Both the position numbers and the translations under genes were made by a program. This document shows, in pieces, positions 54,858 through 63,340 of a stretch of 64,000 nucleotides of DNA. Source of the stretch: Chryseobacterium flavum (GTDB lineage Bacteria > Bacteroidota > Bacteroidia > Flavobacteriales > Weeksellaceae); NCBI RefSeq assembly GCF_003385595.1, contig NZ_QNUE01000004.1, positions 186,001 to 250,000 of the forward strand, written 5' to 3'. The notes under the pieces were generated by a model. The model worked only from the letters and a program-made list of their open reading frames with translations. It was not told where the DNA came from and ran no database searches. The stretch's first letter is position 1. Each line of letters starts with the position of its first letter.

Positions 54858-55233
54858 AATTTCTAGTTACATCAGTTTCCGTATGCAGGGCACATAGCCA
54901 ATTGTTGTCTTCTTTAACCCAGGTGGATGCACAGGCACAGTGAAATGGAGTTTCTTTTCCGTCGGATGTAAATTGCATTCTGATCATATAGACAATGATC
55001 ATCGTTTCTTCATTGATTTTTTGGTATTTCTCATCATACAGATCTAAAACTTTCAGCTGCATACCCTTGCTCGATTCAAAATTCTTCTGAAATTCAGTTT
55101 CATCAACTTGCCTGATTCCATCTCTGCCGGCAACAATACAGGGGAATCTGGTAAGATTTCTGACGGTATTATAATCATGATTCTCCATCGCATTCCAATA
55201 CCGCTTTTCGAATTCAATTACATTTGCTTCCAT
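54856..55233 (-). CDS. NTF2-like/DUF4440-type protein
   Basis: 125 residues, one SnoaL/NTF2-like domain: helix start VIEFEKRYWNAMENHD, ACASTWVKEDNNWLCALHTETDV at the end. Such proteins are small barrels, some ketosteroid-isomerase-like enzymes, others binding domains. It stands alone. Function unknown. Confidence 0.78.
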   Translation of the reverse strand: MEANVIEFEKRYWNAMENHDYNTVRNLTRFPCIVAGRDGIRQVDETEFQKNFESSKGMQLKVLDLYDEKYQKINEETMIIVYMIRMQFTSDGKETPFHCACASTWVKEDNNWLCALHTETDVTRN

Positions 55234-55330
55234 TTGTATCTGTTTTATTATCAGTATTCTACAAATATTGAACCAATATCTATTCTGAATGAATGTTCTT
55301 TATAGCGGCAGTCAGTGTATCAGTGCCGTA

Positions 55331-55363
55331 ATAAGAAAAGACTGCCCAACATTTTGGACAGTC
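55331..55363 (-). terminator. Terminator of the epoxide-hydrolase gene
   Basis: Minus-strand GACTGTCCAA / TTGGGCAGTC stem (one G-U pair) followed by TTTTCTTATT, 70 bases past the stop at 55433. Confidence 0.78.
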
Positions 55364-55432
55364 CCCAACCAAATAAACACAATGAAATATTTTCCGATTT
55401 CATGTTTTATCTTTAGATCAGTGTTCCGGAAT

Positions 55433-56734
55433 CTAATATAGATTGTTTCTAAGTGTTTTAAATGCATTTCTCATCTCCTGTACAAAAACTTCAGGCTGTT
55501 CCCAGGCAGCAAAATGGCCGCCTTTTGTTGCCATGTGATAATAATACAGTGATGGATAAGCTGCTTTTGACCAGCTTTCAGGGGCCTGGTAGATTTCATG
55601 CGGGAATACCGTTATGGCTACCGGAACTTTAATATCTTTTGTTTTCTGGTGTTCTGAGCTGAAATTATTGTTATTGTTTTCCCAGTAGAAACGTGATGAT
55701 GAGGCTCCCGTGTTAGTCAGCCAATATAATGTTATATCATCAAGGATGGCATCGCGGCTGATAACCTTTTCAGGTTTTAAGTCGCTTTCAGACCACTCTG
55801 CAATTTTTTCATAGAGGAATGCTGCCAATGCACCCGGAGAATCAGAAAGCAAATATCCGGTGGTTTGTGGCCTTGTTACCATCATTCCGCCATAGGCCGC
55901 ATTCCTGCCGAAGAAGGTACTCATGGAATTATAAGCCTTTGTTTCGGATTCCGAAAGCCCGGCTGGGGCAGGGTCACCTGCATTGATCGGTTTTACCAGT
56001 TCTGCTGGAATAGTGGCAGGCATGGTCAGGTGAATACCTAAAAGCCCTGAAGGTGCCTGTCTTGCCAACGCATCTGAAATTACCGAACCATGATCACCTC
56101 CCTGAGAAACGTATTTTGTATAGCCAAGGCGCTTAACCAGGGTGTCCCAGGCTCTGGCAACACGATCAGGATTCCATCCCTGTTCCTTCGGGATCTCGGA
56201 GAAACCATATCCCGGAATTGCAGGAATAATCACATCAAACGCATCTTCGGCCTTTCCTCCATATTTAACAGGATCAGTTAGTGGGCCAATGGTGTCAATG
56301 AACTCCAGTGGTGAGCCCGGCCAGCCATGGGTAAGGATGATAGGTAAAGCTCCCTTTTCTTTTGAGCGTACATGGATAAACTGGATATCAAGTCCATCAA
56401 TTCTGGTGATAAACTGTGGAAGTGCGTTCAATTTATTTTCCACTTTGCGCCAGTCATAACCATTTTCCCAGTAATTTATCAGTTCTTTGAGCTGGGCCAG
56501 TTGTAAACCCTGTGACTCGTCATTAACGGTTTCTTTGTCCGGAAAGCGGGTCCCCGAGATGCGTCTTTTGAGTTCATCAAGTTTAGACTGCGGAATATTG
56601 ATTCTGAAAGGTCTGATCGCTGTATCAGAATTTGTAGCTTCCGTTCTTGTCTTTGTAGTTTGTGCATTGGTAATCATTGGAATACTGAATGCGAATGTCG
56701 CTAGCATAAGGATTGTAGTCAATTTTGTTTTCAT
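55433..56734 (-). CDS. Secreted epoxide hydrolase (EHN-type, alpha/beta hydrolase)
   Basis: 433 residues from ATG 56734 (an upstream GTG at 56785 lacks a signal peptide). Signal peptide MKTKLTTILMLATFAFSIP...NAQ, then the EHN domain (about 35-145: FRINIPQSKLDELKRRISGTRFPD) and the alpha/beta core with THGWPGSP (oxyanion), VSQGGDHGS (nucleophile Asp) and a late KGGHFAAWEQPE (catalytic His). The family opens epoxides through an ester intermediate. Export is unusual for the family and suggests detoxification or breakdown of external epoxides. Confidence 0.88.
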   Translation of the reverse strand: MKTKLTTILMLATFAFSIPMITNAQTTKTRTEATNSDTAIRPFRINIPQSKLDELKRRISGTRFPDKETVNDESQGLQLAQLKELINYWENGYDWRKVENKLNALPQFITRIDGLDIQFIHVRSKEKGALPIILTHGWPGSPLEFIDTIGPLTDPVKYGGKAEDAFDVIIPAIPGYGFSEIPKEQGWNPDRVARAWDTLVKRLGYTKYVSQGGDHGSVISDALARQAPSGLLGIHLTMPATIPAELVKPINAGDPAPAGLSESETKAYNSMSTFFGRNAAYGGMMVTRPQTTGYLLSDSPGALAAFLYEKIAEWSESDLKPEKVISRDAILDDITLYWLTNTGASSSRFYWENNNNNFSSEHQKTKDIKVPVAITVFPHEIYQAPESWSKAAYPSLYYYHMATKGGHFAAWEQPEVFVQEMRNAFKTLRNNLY

Positions 56735-57602
56735 TGCTTTTTGATTTTGATTTGTTGTGACAAAATTATGGGTGATGGAACGCACTTTAAATTAAGAATG
56801 GGTTCTGGTGGACATATTCGCTGCTGAGCTGGAAAATAGGAGAGGTGAACAGAAGTTTTATGCAAATGATTTAAACGCAAGCAAGCAAAAAATGCGTGGT
56901 TCGAAAAAAACACACATTTTTTACCTTATACACATTGTGAGGTTATCGGTAGTGTTGAAATAGATTGGTTCATAGGATTAATCAATCTGTATTTTTTACA
57001 TACGATTGAATAGTGATGGAACTTCTGTTGGTAAAATTGCTCGTATTGGTTGCTGTAGGAGGTTTCTTTCCTACAAACAGATCCAGATTTCCTCCTAGAT
57101 AATTATAACGTCTGGCTACTGCAACTCTGATCGTATGCTGTCCTGCAGATAAATTATTTATTGTTGTAGCAACCGTTTCTGTCTGGAAACCGTCAATTAC
57201 GTCATATCCGAAAAAGCCAAGCCTTACTGCATGTAACTTATTATCTATGAAGACTCCTATCGCAAAACTTGTATAGGAATTAGCTGTAGGCAGGTTTCCG
57301 ACAAACTGAATAATAGTTTGTAATGTTATTAATACAATTCTAACATATCGTATAATAAATTTTCAATCTGCAATGAAAAATCATTTGCTCTTGCCTTGGG
57401 AACATATGTAAAGATAATGGATTCTTACCTTTATGTCTGACTTTAAAATTGAGGATAAAAAAATTAACAGGATATGAATACATGAAAATTTAAATATATA
57501 ACAATGAAAAAATAATCAACAAAAATTTCCCGGTAAAGAAGGAGGATAGTAGGGAAGGAGCTCTAAGACAATATAAATATAATTATTAATTAATAAAAAA
57601 AC
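56735..57602. other. Intergenic region with a decayed surface-protein end
   Basis: 868 bases. It contains the minus-strand remnant at 56982-57356. The other parts are AT-rich, with no recognised promoter box for the surface gene starting at 57603. Confidence 0.5.
56982..57356 (-). pseudogene. 3' remnant of a surface-protein gene (no start)
   Basis: About 124 codons remain open on the minus strand, ending at TGA 56982, without any ATG and with a TGA just upstream near 57360. The translation has the look of a real beta domain: FVGNLPTANSYTSFAIG, AVRLGFFGYDVIDGF, LSAGQHTIRVAVARR and the end RSSITIQSYVKNTD, which resembles the last strand (NNLTIIEH, NMTITIK) of the other surface proteins here. 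The N-terminal part is missing, so it is a truncated, probably silent relative. Some truncation could also come from a frameshift. Confidence 0.6.
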
Positions 57603-58550
57603 ATGAAAAAAATTATTTCAATGGTGTTCCTTATTGTAGGTTTTTCTACAGTTTATAGCCAGATAGGGATTAATACACCTAATCCACAACAAGCTTTTCA
57701 TTTAGACGGAAAGAAAAATAATCCTGAAACAGAGGTTCCCAATGCTAATCAGGTTACAGACGATTTCGTAGTCACAGATAATGGAAGAATCGGGATAGGA
57801 ACCATATCTCCTGATGCTTCTGCAGCTTTACACCTTGCAGGAATGGATAAAGGATTTCTGCCTTCCCGTGTTATGCTTCAAAGTACGGATGATACTACCA
57901 CCATTGCCTCACCGGCTATAGGTCTTCTTGTATATAATTTTATGACTGCCGGAACCTATCCCAAGAATGTTACTCCGGGGTATTATTATTGGGACGGGAA
58001 GAAGTGGTCAAGGTTTAGTACCGGATCGTCATCAGGTTCGTCGGATGCACTATATCTGATAGCTGATAGCACATTGCCGAGTATGGAATTTAACCTAAAC
58101 AGTGATGTTAATGGGAAGGCGATCACGATCCTGAAAGAATTTCATAATCCAGGAGGATATTCTTTTAATAAGAATACAGGATCTCTGGTTGTCTCAGAGT
58201 CCGGGCTTTACTTTATTCAATTTCAAGCTGGTTGGTATAATACCACTTCTACTCCAAGAACTGTTAGTATAGGAATTAAACAAGGTTATCCAACGAATAA
58301 TATCTGGAAAGGACGTACAGCTCAGAACGTGGCTCCAGTACCCCCGAATCTTGTTTTTGACCTTCCCATTGCATCGTCAGGTTATTTCTCTGCCTATTTA
58401 ACAGCAGGTACTTCATATGTTTTAACAACAGCGGTTGTTGGTGGCAGCATTAAGCTCTCCACAGACAAGAGCCCAATTTCAGATCCTCATATCGGAACAA
58501 ATGAAAATAAAGGATGGTCAACATCTTTTATTATCAAGAAAATATTGTAA
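57603..58550 (+). CDS. Secreted C1q-like jelly-roll surface protein
   Basis: 315 residues. Signal peptide to TVYS, then QIGINTPNPQQAFHLDGKKNN, ANQVTDDFVVTDNGRIGIG, KGFLPSRVMLQ, IGLLVYNFMTAG and YYYWDGKKWSRF: the full family module in about 150 residues. The C-terminal 135 residues form a C1q-like domain (FNKNTGSLVVSESGLYFIQFQAGWYN). It is the most complete link between the VGINT module and the C1q-like end. A strong terminator follows. Confidence 0.82.
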   Translation: MKKIISMVFLIVGFSTVYSQIGINTPNPQQAFHLDGKKNNPETEVPNANQVTDDFVVTDNGRIGIGTISPDASAALHLAGMDKGFLPSRVMLQSTDDTTTIASPAIGLLVYNFMTAGTYPKNVTPGYYYWDGKKWSRFSTGSSSGSSDALYLIADSTLPSMEFNLNSDVNGKAITILKEFHNPGGYSFNKNTGSLVVSESGLYFIQFQAGWYNTTSTPRTVSIGIKQGYPTNNIWKGRTAQNVAPVPPNLVFDLPIASSGYFSAYLTAGTSYVLTTAVVGGSIKLSTDKSPISDPHIGTNENKGWSTSFIIKKIL

Positions 58551-58704
58551 ATGATAAGGTTTTGATGATTCTTAATATGATCTCCGCAAATGTTCATCTT
58601 TTTATCAGTTTTTAATTAATGATTGCTTTTTTGTTGATAAAAATCTAAGAAGAGCCTTCTAGCCGTTATAATAATTGGCTGTTTGTGAATAAACGATATG
58701 TTTT

Positions 58705-58746
58705 AAGCTTGATTTACCTATAATTACAGGTAAGTCAGGCTTTTTT
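58705..58746 (+). terminator. Rho-independent terminator
   Basis: 14-bp stem (three G-U pairs) AGCTTGATTTACCT / AGGTAAGTCAGGCT followed by TTTTTT, 155 bases after the surface-protein stop. Confidence 0.78.
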
Positions 58747-58788
58747 GTCTTTAGAATGCTATTATTTTAACCTCTTAATCAGGTTGGA

Positions 58789-59105
58789 TTAATTAATGGA
58801 TGATATATCCAATACACGAATCCCTAAAAGTAATCATCTGGAGGTAATGAATCCCAATGGCTGTATGCATGTCCGGAATCTGATTATAATGCAGTGTATA
58901 TTGTCCGGGAGGAAGAGTGAGATCTTCCGTAACACTTTGATTTTTTAATGCACCTCCTGTGTGTTTAGATTTCTTTGTATTTGCCAGACAACTGTGCCGT
59001 AATGATCTTCTATCCAGCCATAATTGCACCATGAGCTGTAGGTCGTCGAGGTGCTCCATCAGCGCATCCTGTAACCACTGTAGGAAATCCATGCGCTGTT
59101 CCCTG
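58789..59105 (-). pseudogene. Frameshifted remnant of a Bacteroidota surface-type protein
   Basis: A 99-residue open frame exists (58793-59092), but the natural reading changes frame at least three times: YGWIEDHYGTVVWQ, then KHTGGALKNQSVTEDLTLPPG and GQYTLHYN, then SGHAYSHWDSLPPDDYF, and finally LGIRVLDISSIN to a stop at 58789. These pieces join into one recognisable C-terminal domain with a GxYTLHY...WDSLPPDDY pattern that I recall from secreted Bacteroidota proteins. It is a dead gene. Confidence 0.6.
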
Positions 59106-59221
59106 CTTGTTTAAGAAAAAGAAGGTAAAGCTGCTGATGCAGCAACTACTGTAGGCATAACGTGGTAGAATGAGTTTATGTCTTTCAAGAAGATATGTAA
59201 GGAACTCTTGATTTTTAGGTA

Positions 59222-59249
59222 AAAAAAACGGGGATTTAAATTCCCCGCT
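59222..59249 (-). terminator. Terminator of the second double-glycine peptide gene
   Basis: Minus-strand CGGGGA-ATTTAAA-TCCCCG stem with an 8-T tail, 83 bases past the stop at 59332. Confidence 0.85.
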
Positions 59250-59331
59250 TGTGACTTGCTAATATATGTTTCAAATATTTGCTGATATAAAATATCTGGA
59301 CACATAATGCTTTAAAAACGTCTTTTACAGG

Positions 59332-59472
59332 TTAAGGTTCAAGTCCTGGGCCGCCACATGAATTATAAGGAACACATACTAATTTATCGCCTATAAAACA
59401 CATTCTAACACAGTTTGAACCACCAAGAATTGATTTTAAATCTGCTTTTGTAAGTTTTTTTAGATTTTTCAT
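59332..59472 (-). CDS. Bacteriocin-like double-glycine leader peptide
   Basis: 46 residues: leader MKNLKKLTKADLKSILGG, then a 28-residue core with four cysteines and four glycines (SNCVRMCFIG...CVPYNSCGGPG). The leader is nearly the same as that of the peptide at 36937-37071, but the core differs. It has its own terminator. No exporter gene is nearby; the two peptides could share a remote C39 transporter. Confidence 0.8.
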   Translation of the reverse strand: MKNLKKLTKADLKSILGGSNCVRMCFIGDKLVCVPYNSCGGPGLEP

Positions 59473-59896
59473 ATTAAATTATTTAATGTAAAAGTAAATT
59501 TCGTAAATATTTATTACACTATTTAAAAATTAATATCTTTTAACATAGGGACAGATATTCTGGTAGCGGTTTGGAAATGGAACAATCAATATGAAATTTT
59601 AAAGTGAGGTAAGAGAGACTGTAGTACTTTAATCAAAAATTTTGGTAAATATAGTAGTGTAAAAACTACGCCATGAATCAAAGCAAACTATAACGATTGA
59701 AAATATAGAATCAATCTTTAAAGGAGATCTAAATATCCAGACAAAATACCGGCTATTCTATAACTACAGTAAAGTTCACAAGGGAGTGGTGAAATTAAAA
59801 TTGAATATTGTATTATTTCGGATAGAACGTTTTTTAATTTCTTAATTTTGATGAATGTTCAAAATTGAGCGTAACAGAAATTTGTAGTGACTTAAA
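59473..59896. other. Intergenic region upstream of the AraC regulator
   Basis: 424 bases, AT-rich. A frame open without a start codon (about 59668-59850, plus; ITIENIESIFKGDLNIQ...) hints at a gene remnant, unidentified. A TAATTTTG box at 59843-59850 is the likely -7 element of the AraC gene. Confidence 0.4.
59843..59850 (+). promoter_or_regulatory. Candidate -7 box for the AraC gene
   Basis: TAATTTTG matches TAnnTTTG, 46 bases before ATG 59897. Confidence 0.45.
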
Positions 59897-60724
59897 ATGA
59901 TTAAAGAATTTTCATATAAAAAATTTGGTAAGCTGGAATTCAGCAAAACCTCAGCTCAGAACGATTCCCTGAATAAAATACGCGAGCATATTAAAGTCCT
60001 GTTTATCCCAAAAAATGCAATCATCCAGGTCGACTTTCAGGAGATAGCCATGAAAACCGATGCCTTATTGTTTATTAATCCACATGTGATTTTAAAGCCC
60101 TGTGAAACTATAGGTGGACAACTGATGCATTTTAACAAAGATTTTTATTGTGTAGAAATTCACGATCATGAAGTTGCCTGTGATGGTATTTTATACAATA
60201 ATGTATTTGAGATCCCTTTTATCAATTTAAACGAAGAGCAGTCTGTTGAGATCCAAAAGATCATAAGCGATATTCAGTTTGAACTGGGGAACGAAGATTC
60301 TAGTACTGAAGAGATGCTGAGAACATTGTTAAAACTGATTATATTAAAATCGACAAGAATCTGGAAGCAGCAGCACGAATTATCTGACAGCGTGCAGCAG
60401 GCTGACGTACAGTTTTTGCGGAAATTCAGCAAATTGGTTGAACAGCATTTTAAAACGCATCACACGGTGGCCGACTATGCTGACATACTCTGTATTACAC
60501 CAAAGAACCTCAGCAAAAAAATAAGCATGGTCAGTAAAGAAACGCCAAATGATATTATAAAAAACCGGATAATTCTGGAAAGCAAGCGCCTTTTAGCACA
60601 TACCACCATGAATGTGAAAGAGGTTGCCTACAGCCTGAATTACGACGACGATGCGTACTTTGTCCGTTTTTTCACAAAACATACCGGAATATCACCAACG
60701 AACTTTAGAAAACAGTTTAAATAG
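59897..60724 (+). CDS. AraC-family transcriptional regulator
   Basis: 275 residues. The C-terminal about 100 residues are the two-helix-turn-helix DNA-binding domain, with VADYADILCITPKNLSKKI and VKEVAYSLNYDDDAYFVRFFTKHTGISPTNFRKQ. The N-terminal 165 residues resemble a cupin-like sensor. It lies just upstream of two alpha/beta hydrolase genes that share a promoter element, so it is the obvious candidate controller. A 21-bp stem terminator ends the gene. Confidence 0.88.
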   Translation: MIKEFSYKKFGKLEFSKTSAQNDSLNKIREHIKVLFIPKNAIIQVDFQEIAMKTDALLFINPHVILKPCETIGGQLMHFNKDFYCVEIHDHEVACDGILYNNVFEIPFINLNEEQSVEIQKIISDIQFELGNEDSSTEEMLRTLLKLIILKSTRIWKQQHELSDSVQQADVQFLRKFSKLVEQHFKTHHTVADYADILCITPKNLSKKISMVSKETPNDIIKNRIILESKRLLAHTTMNVKEVAYSLNYDDDAYFVRFFTKHTGISPTNFRKQFK

Positions 60725-60734
60725 AGCGTTATCA

Positions 60735-60781
60735 AATAATGCAAAAAGCACAACCTGTTGGGTTGTGCTTTTTGCATTATT
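60735..60781 (+). terminator. Strong terminator of the AraC gene
   Basis: Perfect 21-bp stem (AATAATGCAAAAAGCACAAC... / ...GTTGTGCTTTTTGCATTATT) with a 5-base loop; T runs inside the stem on both strands suggest bidirectional action. Confidence 0.85.
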
Positions 60782-60837
60782 ATACCCTTTCGAACAGTAG
60801 ATAATGCTATCTGACACCAAATAACCTTCGTCGGGGG

Positions 60838-60899
60838 AAAAAGTGCAATTCAAAGCGAAAACCATCCATTGATGGGCCCCTGAATTTACCCCAACTTTG
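60838..60899 (+). promoter_or_regulatory. Duplicated promoter element, copy 1 (upstream of chloroperoxidase-like hydrolase)
   Basis: AAAAAGTGCAATTCAAAGCG is followed by AAAACCATCCATTG and, 55 bases after its start, by AACTTTG, a -7-like box. The same layout occurs at 61771-61832. Likely the regulated promoter for the gene starting at 60936. Confidence 0.65.
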
Positions 60900-60935
60900 C
60901 AATATCAAAATAAAACAACATTAAATAATAAAGAC

Positions 60936-61757
60936 ATGAACAAGTTTACAGTAAAAGATGGAACAGAAATTTATTTCAAAGATTTAGGTGAAGGACAGCC
61001 GATATTTTTTCACCATGGATGGCCATTATCATCCGATGACTGGGATGCTCAGATGATGTTTTTCCTTGAAAAAGGATTTAGAGTAATCTCCCATGATAGA
61101 AGAGGTCACGGAAGATCCACTCAAACCTATAAGGGAAATGACATGGATACTTATGCAGCTGATGTTGCAGAACTGGTAGAATTCCTGGATCTAAGGGATG
61201 TTATCCATGTAGGGCATTCAACAGGTGGTGGCGAGGCGATCAGGTATGCCGCCCAATATGGGAAAGACCGGGTCTCCAAAGTGGTTTTGATCAGCGCAAT
61301 TACACCTTATATGATTGCTGACGACAATAATCCGGAAGGGGTGCCACTTGCAGTTTTTGACGATATCCGCCATAATACACGTCATAACAGACAACAGTTC
61401 TACCAGGATCTTACAGTTCCTTTCTATGGCTACAATAGGGAAGATGCGGTTATTAAAAAAGGAATACAGGACAACTGGTGGAGACAGGGAATGATGGGTG
61501 GTATCAAGGCGCAGTATGACTGTATCAAAGTATTTTCGGAGACCGATTTTACTGAAGATCTAAAAAGTGTAGAAATACCTGTGTTGGTATTGCATGGTGA
61601 CGATGATCAAATTGTGCCTTATGCAACCACAGCCGTTAAAGCCGCTGAGCTTTTGAAAAACAGCAAGCTGATCATTTATCCGGGCTTCTCCCACGGAATG
61701 CCCACTATTAATGCCGATGTCATCAACGAGGATATTCTATCATTTATAAACGGATAA
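60936..61757 (+). CDS. Alpha/beta hydrolase, non-heme chloroperoxidase/arylesterase-like
   Basis: 273 residues from ATG 60936 (a TTG at 60897 lies inside the promoter element and is not used). Motifs are FHHGWPLSSDDW (oxyanion), HDRRGHGRS, GHSTGGGEAIRY (nucleophile Ser) and SHGMP (catalytic His). This is the size and pattern of cofactor-free perhydrolases/haloperoxidases (arylesterases). It has no signal peptide, unlike the related gene downstream. Confidence 0.9.
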   Translation: MNKFTVKDGTEIYFKDLGEGQPIFFHHGWPLSSDDWDAQMMFFLEKGFRVISHDRRGHGRSTQTYKGNDMDTYAADVAELVEFLDLRDVIHVGHSTGGGEAIRYAAQYGKDRVSKVVLISAITPYMIADDNNPEGVPLAVFDDIRHNTRHNRQQFYQDLTVPFYGYNREDAVIKKGIQDNWWRQGMMGGIKAQYDCIKVFSETDFTEDLKSVEIPVLVLHGDDDQIVPYATTAVKAAELLKNSKLIIYPGFSHGMPTINADVINEDILSFING

Positions 61758-61770
61758 AATTAAAAGAGGT

Positions 61771-61832
61771 AAAAAGTGCAATTCAAAGCGAAAGCCGTCC
61801 ATTGTAAGGGCTGATAATTAAGATCAACTTTG
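61771..61832 (+). promoter_or_regulatory. Duplicated promoter element, copy 2 (upstream of secreted hydrolase)
   Basis: AAAAAGTGCAATTCAAAGCG then AAAGCCGTCCATTG, with AACTTTG again exactly 55 bases after the start, ahead of the gene at 61874. The first 34 bases differ from copy 1 at only two positions; the middle 21 bases do not match. Confidence 0.65.
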
Positions 61833-61873
61833 TACTATCAAACAGAATAAACAATAATAAATATTTAAAGAAC

Positions 61874-62782
61874 ATGAAAAATTTAATTTTAGCACTCGTA
61901 TTATTTACAACATTAATTTCAAATACAGTTTTATCACAAACGAAGAGAACACCTGCATCCTATGGCAGAGAAGAATATATTGAAGTAGAGAAAAATGTGA
62001 AACTGCATGTGACCGACCTTGGTGAGGGAGAACCTATTGTCTTGATCCACGGATGGCCCTTGAGTGACGCCATGTACGAATATCAGTATGCCGATTTTAT
62101 TCAAAAAGGTTACCGGGTGATTGGTATTACATTGAGGGGATTCGGATTATCAGATAAACCGGGCGGCAAATATAATTATGACGTATTTGCAGATGATATC
62201 AAGGTGGTATTAGACAAATTGGATATTAAGAATGCTACAATTGGTGGATTTTCTATGGGTGGTGCTACCGTGATTCACTATGTAGCCAAATATAATGCGG
62301 CTCACGTTTCCAAGATGGCACTATTTGGCGCGGCAGCACCAATCTGGACAAAGCGTGCAGACTTTAATTATGGCCTGTGGACCAAAGAAGATGTTAATGG
62401 TTTGATCAATCTTAACAACACCAACCGTCCGGAGCTATTTGCAACATTCGGAAAGATATTTCCAGCTAATAAAACCAGCGTTTCTCAAGGTCATGGCACT
62501 TGGTTGGGAGGTATCCAGGCTCAGGCATCACCTTATGCAATGGCTGAAGGGTTGAAAACTCTGAGAGATAGTGATCTACGTAATGATTTGAAGAAAATAA
62601 CAATTCCTACTTTGATCCTGCACGGTAAATTGGATAAAATCTGCTCTTATGATCTTGCAGAACAGATGAATGCCTTACTAAAAAATTCAACACTAGTTCC
62701 TTTCGAAAAAAGCGGCCATGCCCTATTTATCGAAGAGTTGGATAAATTTAATGGTGAATTACTGAACTTTATTAAAAAATAA
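61874..62782 (+). CDS. Secreted alpha/beta hydrolase
   Basis: 302 residues. Signal peptide MKNLILALVLFTTLISNTVLS, then an alpha/beta fold with LIHGWPLSDAMY, GGFSMGGATVIHY (nucleophile Ser) and SGHALFIEELDKF (catalytic His). Related to the hydrolase upstream but exported and with a different lid. Both share a duplicated promoter element. A terminator follows at 62800. Confidence 0.88.
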   Translation: MKNLILALVLFTTLISNTVLSQTKRTPASYGREEYIEVEKNVKLHVTDLGEGEPIVLIHGWPLSDAMYEYQYADFIQKGYRVIGITLRGFGLSDKPGGKYNYDVFADDIKVVLDKLDIKNATIGGFSMGGATVIHYVAKYNAAHVSKMALFGAAAPIWTKRADFNYGLWTKEDVNGLINLNNTNRPELFATFGKIFPANKTSVSQGHGTWLGGIQAQASPYAMAEGLKTLRDSDLRNDLKKITIPTLILHGKLDKICSYDLAEQMNALLKNSTLVPFEKSGHALFIEELDKFNGELLNFIKK

Positions 62783-62799
62783 GAAAAAATAAAGAATAA

Positions 62800-62828
62800 G
62801 GTCAGTTGCTAAAAACTGACCTTTTTTT
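62800..62828 (+). terminator. Rho-independent terminator
   Basis: Perfect 8-bp stem GGTCAGTT / AACTGACC and T7 tail, 17 bases after the hydrolase stop. Confidence 0.88.
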
Positions 62829-62840
62829 AAACCTTTCGAG

Positions 62841-63278
62841 ATGAACAAATCAATAATATTGCTGCTGTCACTTACTCTCATGTCCTGCAATGTAGAAAAA
62901 AATATAAAAATTAGTAATCATACGGATCTTCCCAAAGCTATTGGTCCATATAGCCATTCGACGAGTTATGATAATCTTATTTTTGTATCGGGACAGATAG
63001 GCTTAGATAAAAATACGAACAGCTTAAAAAATGGAATTGAAGAACAAACTGTCCAGATTATGGAAAATCTGAAGATTATACTTCAAAATAATCAATCAGA
63101 TCTCCAGCATATTACTAAGACAACAATATTTTTGACAGACATGAAGAATTTTGAAACAATCAATCAAATATATGGCCGATATTTTCACGGCCGTTTTCCG
63201 GCAAGGAGCACAATTGAGGTGGTTTCATTACCAAGGAATGCTGAAGTTGAGATAGAATGTATAGCCGTCAAAAGATGA
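62841..63278 (+). CDS. RidA-family lipoprotein
   Basis: 145 residues. The lipobox is TLMSC (about 12-16), then a RidA domain: LPKAIGPYSHSTSYDNLIFVSGQIG, ITKTTIFLTDMKNFETINQIYGRYF, FPARSTIEV (catalytic Arg) and NAEVEIECIAVKR. A lipid-anchored RidA is unusual, since the usual substrates are cytoplasmic imines. It starts 58 bases after the secreted hydrolase, past a terminator. Confidence 0.88.
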   Translation: MNKSIILLLSLTLMSCNVEKNIKISNHTDLPKAIGPYSHSTSYDNLIFVSGQIGLDKNTNSLKNGIEEQTVQIMENLKIILQNNQSDLQHITKTTIFLTDMKNFETINQIYGRYFHGRFPARSTIEVVSLPRNAEVEIECIAVKR

Positions 63279-63340
63279 TGAGTTATAATGAAAAATTAGT
63301 TAGAAAATAAGATGTAGTCCATACGACAAAAACGGTATGA

